From Geothrix sp. (GTDB lineage: Bacteria; Acidobacteriota; Holophagae; Holophagales; Holophagaceae): a stretch of DNA of 64,000 nt. This document shows, piece after piece, positions 62,258 through 64,000 of the stretch. Position 1 is the stretch's first letter. Each line of letters opens with the position of its first letter. The DNA lies in the NCBI RefSeq assembly GCF_020622065.1, contig NZ_JAHRYQ010000001.1:1426001-1490000 (forward strand). Reading direction: 5' to 3'. Position numbers and translations under genes: made by a program. The notes beneath the pieces were generated by a model. The model worked only from the letters and a program-made list of their open reading frames with translations. It had not been told where the DNA came from and ran no database searches.

Positions 62258-63039
62258 AGGAACCCCGCGCCCTGCCCCAGCCCGGCCCCCTGCCGGTGGA
62301 GCGGGGCGCGCTGTTCCTCTGGGTTCGTCGGGGCGTACCGCTGGCGCTGGCGGTCTTCGCCTTCGCCTTCGCCGCGCTGCACTCGGCCGGTCGGGGCTGG
62401 TGGCTGCTGGCAGGCACGGGGGCCCTGGCCGCCGCCTGGCCCAGTTTCCTCCGGGGAGAGGCCTTTCTCCGCAACCGGGCTGCGGTCATGCGCCAGGATT
62501 GCCTCTGGACCAACGCCCTCCGGCCGCTGGCCCGGCGGTTGGGGCAGGAAGATGCGTGGATCCTCTCCTTCTGCGGCCACAACAATCAGCGCGTCCGGGA
62601 GGCTCTGGGAAGCCGCCGGGCCAAGCGGGCCCTCATCCTGCTGCCTCACTGCATCCAGATGGCCCGTTGCAAGGCTGGCATCCTCGACGACCTTCAGGCC
62701 TGCTACGACTGCGGCCTCTGCCCCGTGGGCGATTACATGAACGCCGCCCTTCTGAACCGGTGGGAAGGCCGCATCACCAACCGCAGCCACAAGGCCTATC
62801 GCGAGGCGCGGGAATTCAGGCCGGATCTGGTGGTGGCGGTGAGCTGCACGGACCGCCTGCTCAAGGGACTCACGAAAATGCCGGAGATCCCCTGCTATGT
62901 GATCCCCCTGTCCCTGCCCCACGGCATGTGCGTGGACACGGACTTCAGCGTGCCTCATGTGTTCGCCGCCATGGAGGCCCTGGTGGAGCCCAGGCGCCCC
63001 GGCGACATCCAGCCGCTCAGGCGTGAGGGCATCGCGTGA
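62254..63039 (+). CDS. DUF116 family protein
   Basis: The 261-aa protein has two hydrophobic N-terminal helices (about 25-45 and 48-65) and a DUF116 domain with several cysteines: LLPHCIQMARCKAGILDD, CYDCGLCPVGDY and CVDTDFSVPHVF. The Cys spacing suggests an Fe-S or zinc site. It starts at GTG 62254 in the mlaD stop and ends in a GTGA overlap with the UbiA-family gene, so it belongs to the same transcript. Function is unknown. Confidence 0.85.
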   Translation: MKEPRALPQPGPLPVERGALFLWVRRGVPLALAVFAFAFAALHSAGRGWWLLAGTGALAAAWPSFLRGEAFLRNRAAVMRQDCLWTNALRPLARRLGQEDAWILSFCGHNNQRVREALGSRRAKRALILLPHCIQMARCKAGILDDLQACYDCGLCPVGDYMNAALLNRWEGRITNRSHKAYREAREFRPDLVVAVSCTDRLLKGLTKMPEIPCYVIPLSLPHGMCVDTDFSVPHVFAAMEALVEPRRPGDIQPLRREGIA

Positions 63040-63938
63040 CCGGAGCGGCCCCCCGCTTCCCGTTGCGCACCTTCGTCCAACGCCTCCTCGGCCCGAAGGT
63101 CACGGCGTACTTGCTCCACCTGCGCCCGTTGGAATGGCCGATCATGACGGCCCACTTCCTGCTGGGCACCCTGTTGGCCTCGGGCTGGCCCCTGACGGCG
63201 GGCCCTGCCCTCCTGGGCTGGCTGGTGTTCGTGGCTCTGATGAACGGGGGCACCCTGGCCATCAACAGCGCCTTCGACCAGGACGAGGGTGACATCGGGT
63301 ATCTCAAGGCACCACCCAAGCCCCCTGACCACCTGCTGGCCTTCTCCGTCCTGCTGTTGGCCTTCTCCGCCCTGCTGGGCTTCCTGCTGCCCCGTCCCTT
63401 CGCGCTCCTCAACCTCGCCTGCGTGGCCATGAGCATCCTCTACTCCGTGCCCCCGGCACGCCTCAAGGCCCGGGCCGGGTGGGATCTGCTCATCAACTGC
63501 CTGGGGTTCGGCCTGTTCACACCCCTGGCGGGCTGGGCCCTCACCGGCCGGCCCTTCAGCCCGGCCATCCTCAGGGCCGCCCTCGGCTTTGCCTTTCTCT
63601 TCGCCGCGCTCTACCCCATGACCCAGATCTACCAGGTGGCCGAAGATGCCCGCCGGGGTGATCGCACGCTGGTCATCCGCGTGGGCGTGGGCCGGAGCCT
63701 GGGATTGGCTCTTGGGGCGGCCCTGGCGGCCCATGGGCTTTTCGCCGCCGCCATCCTGGCCAAGGGGCGGAACCCCTGGTATCTGGCCCTCTCCCTGGGG
63801 GCCTGGCTGGCCGTCCTGCTCCCCTGGCTGGGCCAGTGGCGCACCTGGTCGGATCATCGGCACGAAGCTGGCATGTACTGGGGCCTGGGTGCCTGGGCCG
63901 TCACGGACCTGAGCCTATTGGTCCTTTTGTGGCCTTGA
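63036..63938 (+). CDS. UbiA-family prenyltransferase
   Basis: The 300-aa membrane protein has about eight hydrophobic helices and the first UbiA Asp-rich motif NSAFDQDEGD (NxxxDxxxD) near residue 78. A second, weaker Asp region is in YQVAEDARRGDRTLVIRVG near residue 200. The family attaches prenyl chains to aromatic acceptors in quinone or haem synthesis; the acceptor is unknown. It starts at GTG 63036. The remaining 62 bases of the window carry no gene. Confidence 0.85.
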   Translation: MTGAAPRFPLRTFVQRLLGPKVTAYLLHLRPLEWPIMTAHFLLGTLLASGWPLTAGPALLGWLVFVALMNGGTLAINSAFDQDEGDIGYLKAPPKPPDHLLAFSVLLLAFSALLGFLLPRPFALLNLACVAMSILYSVPPARLKARAGWDLLINCLGFGLFTPLAGWALTGRPFSPAILRAALGFAFLFAALYPMTQIYQVAEDARRGDRTLVIRVGVGRSLGLALGAALAAHGLFAAAILAKGRNPWYLALSLGAWLAVLLPWLGQWRTWSDHRHEAGMYWGLGAWAVTDLSLLVLLWP

Positions 63939-64000
63939 GCAGGAATTGCCCTTGAGCAAGGGACCTCCCGATCCGATAGACTAGGAACAAGTGACAACAG

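Overview
The window is high-GC DNA read here as a chromosome segment of a Gram-negative bacterium, probably of the Acidobacteriota (class Holophagae, Geothrix/Holophaga-like). That assignment is an inference from gene content: a compact trpEGDCFBA operon, a lactate permease/LutABC cluster, bacillithiol BshA, LptFG and MlaEFD outer-membrane lipid genes, a FadL porin, a long Hfq-like protein and a sensor with a C-terminal CxxC tail. No taxonomic marker was searched.

Layout. 1-2030 (minus): a 5'-nucleotidase split over two genes and an unknown membrane protein. 2102-8658 (plus): the complete trp operon behind a leader peptide with tandem Trp codons and an attenuator hairpin. 8812-19962: FadL-like porin, DUF2252 protein, thiolase, DivIVA and YggT envelope/division proteins, BshA, a Reg_prop sensor, a fatty-acid desaturase and DNA polymerase IV. 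20126-28673: tRNA-Met, then lutC-lutB-lutA-dld-lctP on the minus strand, with the divergent FadR-type regulator lutR and an operator-like palindrome between them.

28704-45413: an intact Tn7-like transposon of about 16.7 kb. It has matching terminal inverted repeats, repeated TnsB-type sites at both ends and a perfect 5-bp target duplication (GTGCC). It carries a tnsA-tnsB fusion, tnsC and one tniQ in an overlapping operon, and no CRISPR-cas genes. The cargo is a defence island: Vsr endonuclease plus C5-cytosine methyltransferase, a LlaJI/BsuMI-like McrB-type GTPase with a DUF2357 PD-(D/E)XK partner, a lower-GC zinc-finger-repeat protein with an embedded endonuclease-like domain flanked by 18-bp direct repeats, and several small orphan genes. 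The insertion lies 27 bp beyond the 3' end of a tRNA-Ile(CAU) gene. It cuts a terminator-type hairpin that becomes perfect when the element is removed in silico.

45446-64000: tRNA-Ile, a LON-domain protein, KdsD, a single-chain LptF-LptG fusion, MnmA, a Memo-like protein, tRNA-Cys (with a duplicated 3' end) and tRNA-Gly, a Fur-family regulator, a PilS/NtrB-like kinase, an Hfq-like protein, PdxA, a PabC-like aminotransferase, GlmU, MlaE-MlaF-MlaD, a DUF116 protein and a UbiA-family prenyltransferase.

How it fits together: the host flanks encode tryptophan synthesis, lactate oxidation and envelope building. The transposon is the accessory part. Its single TniQ, its position beside a tRNA gene and its anti-phage-type cargo suggest a tRNA-gene-homing Tn7-like defence island.
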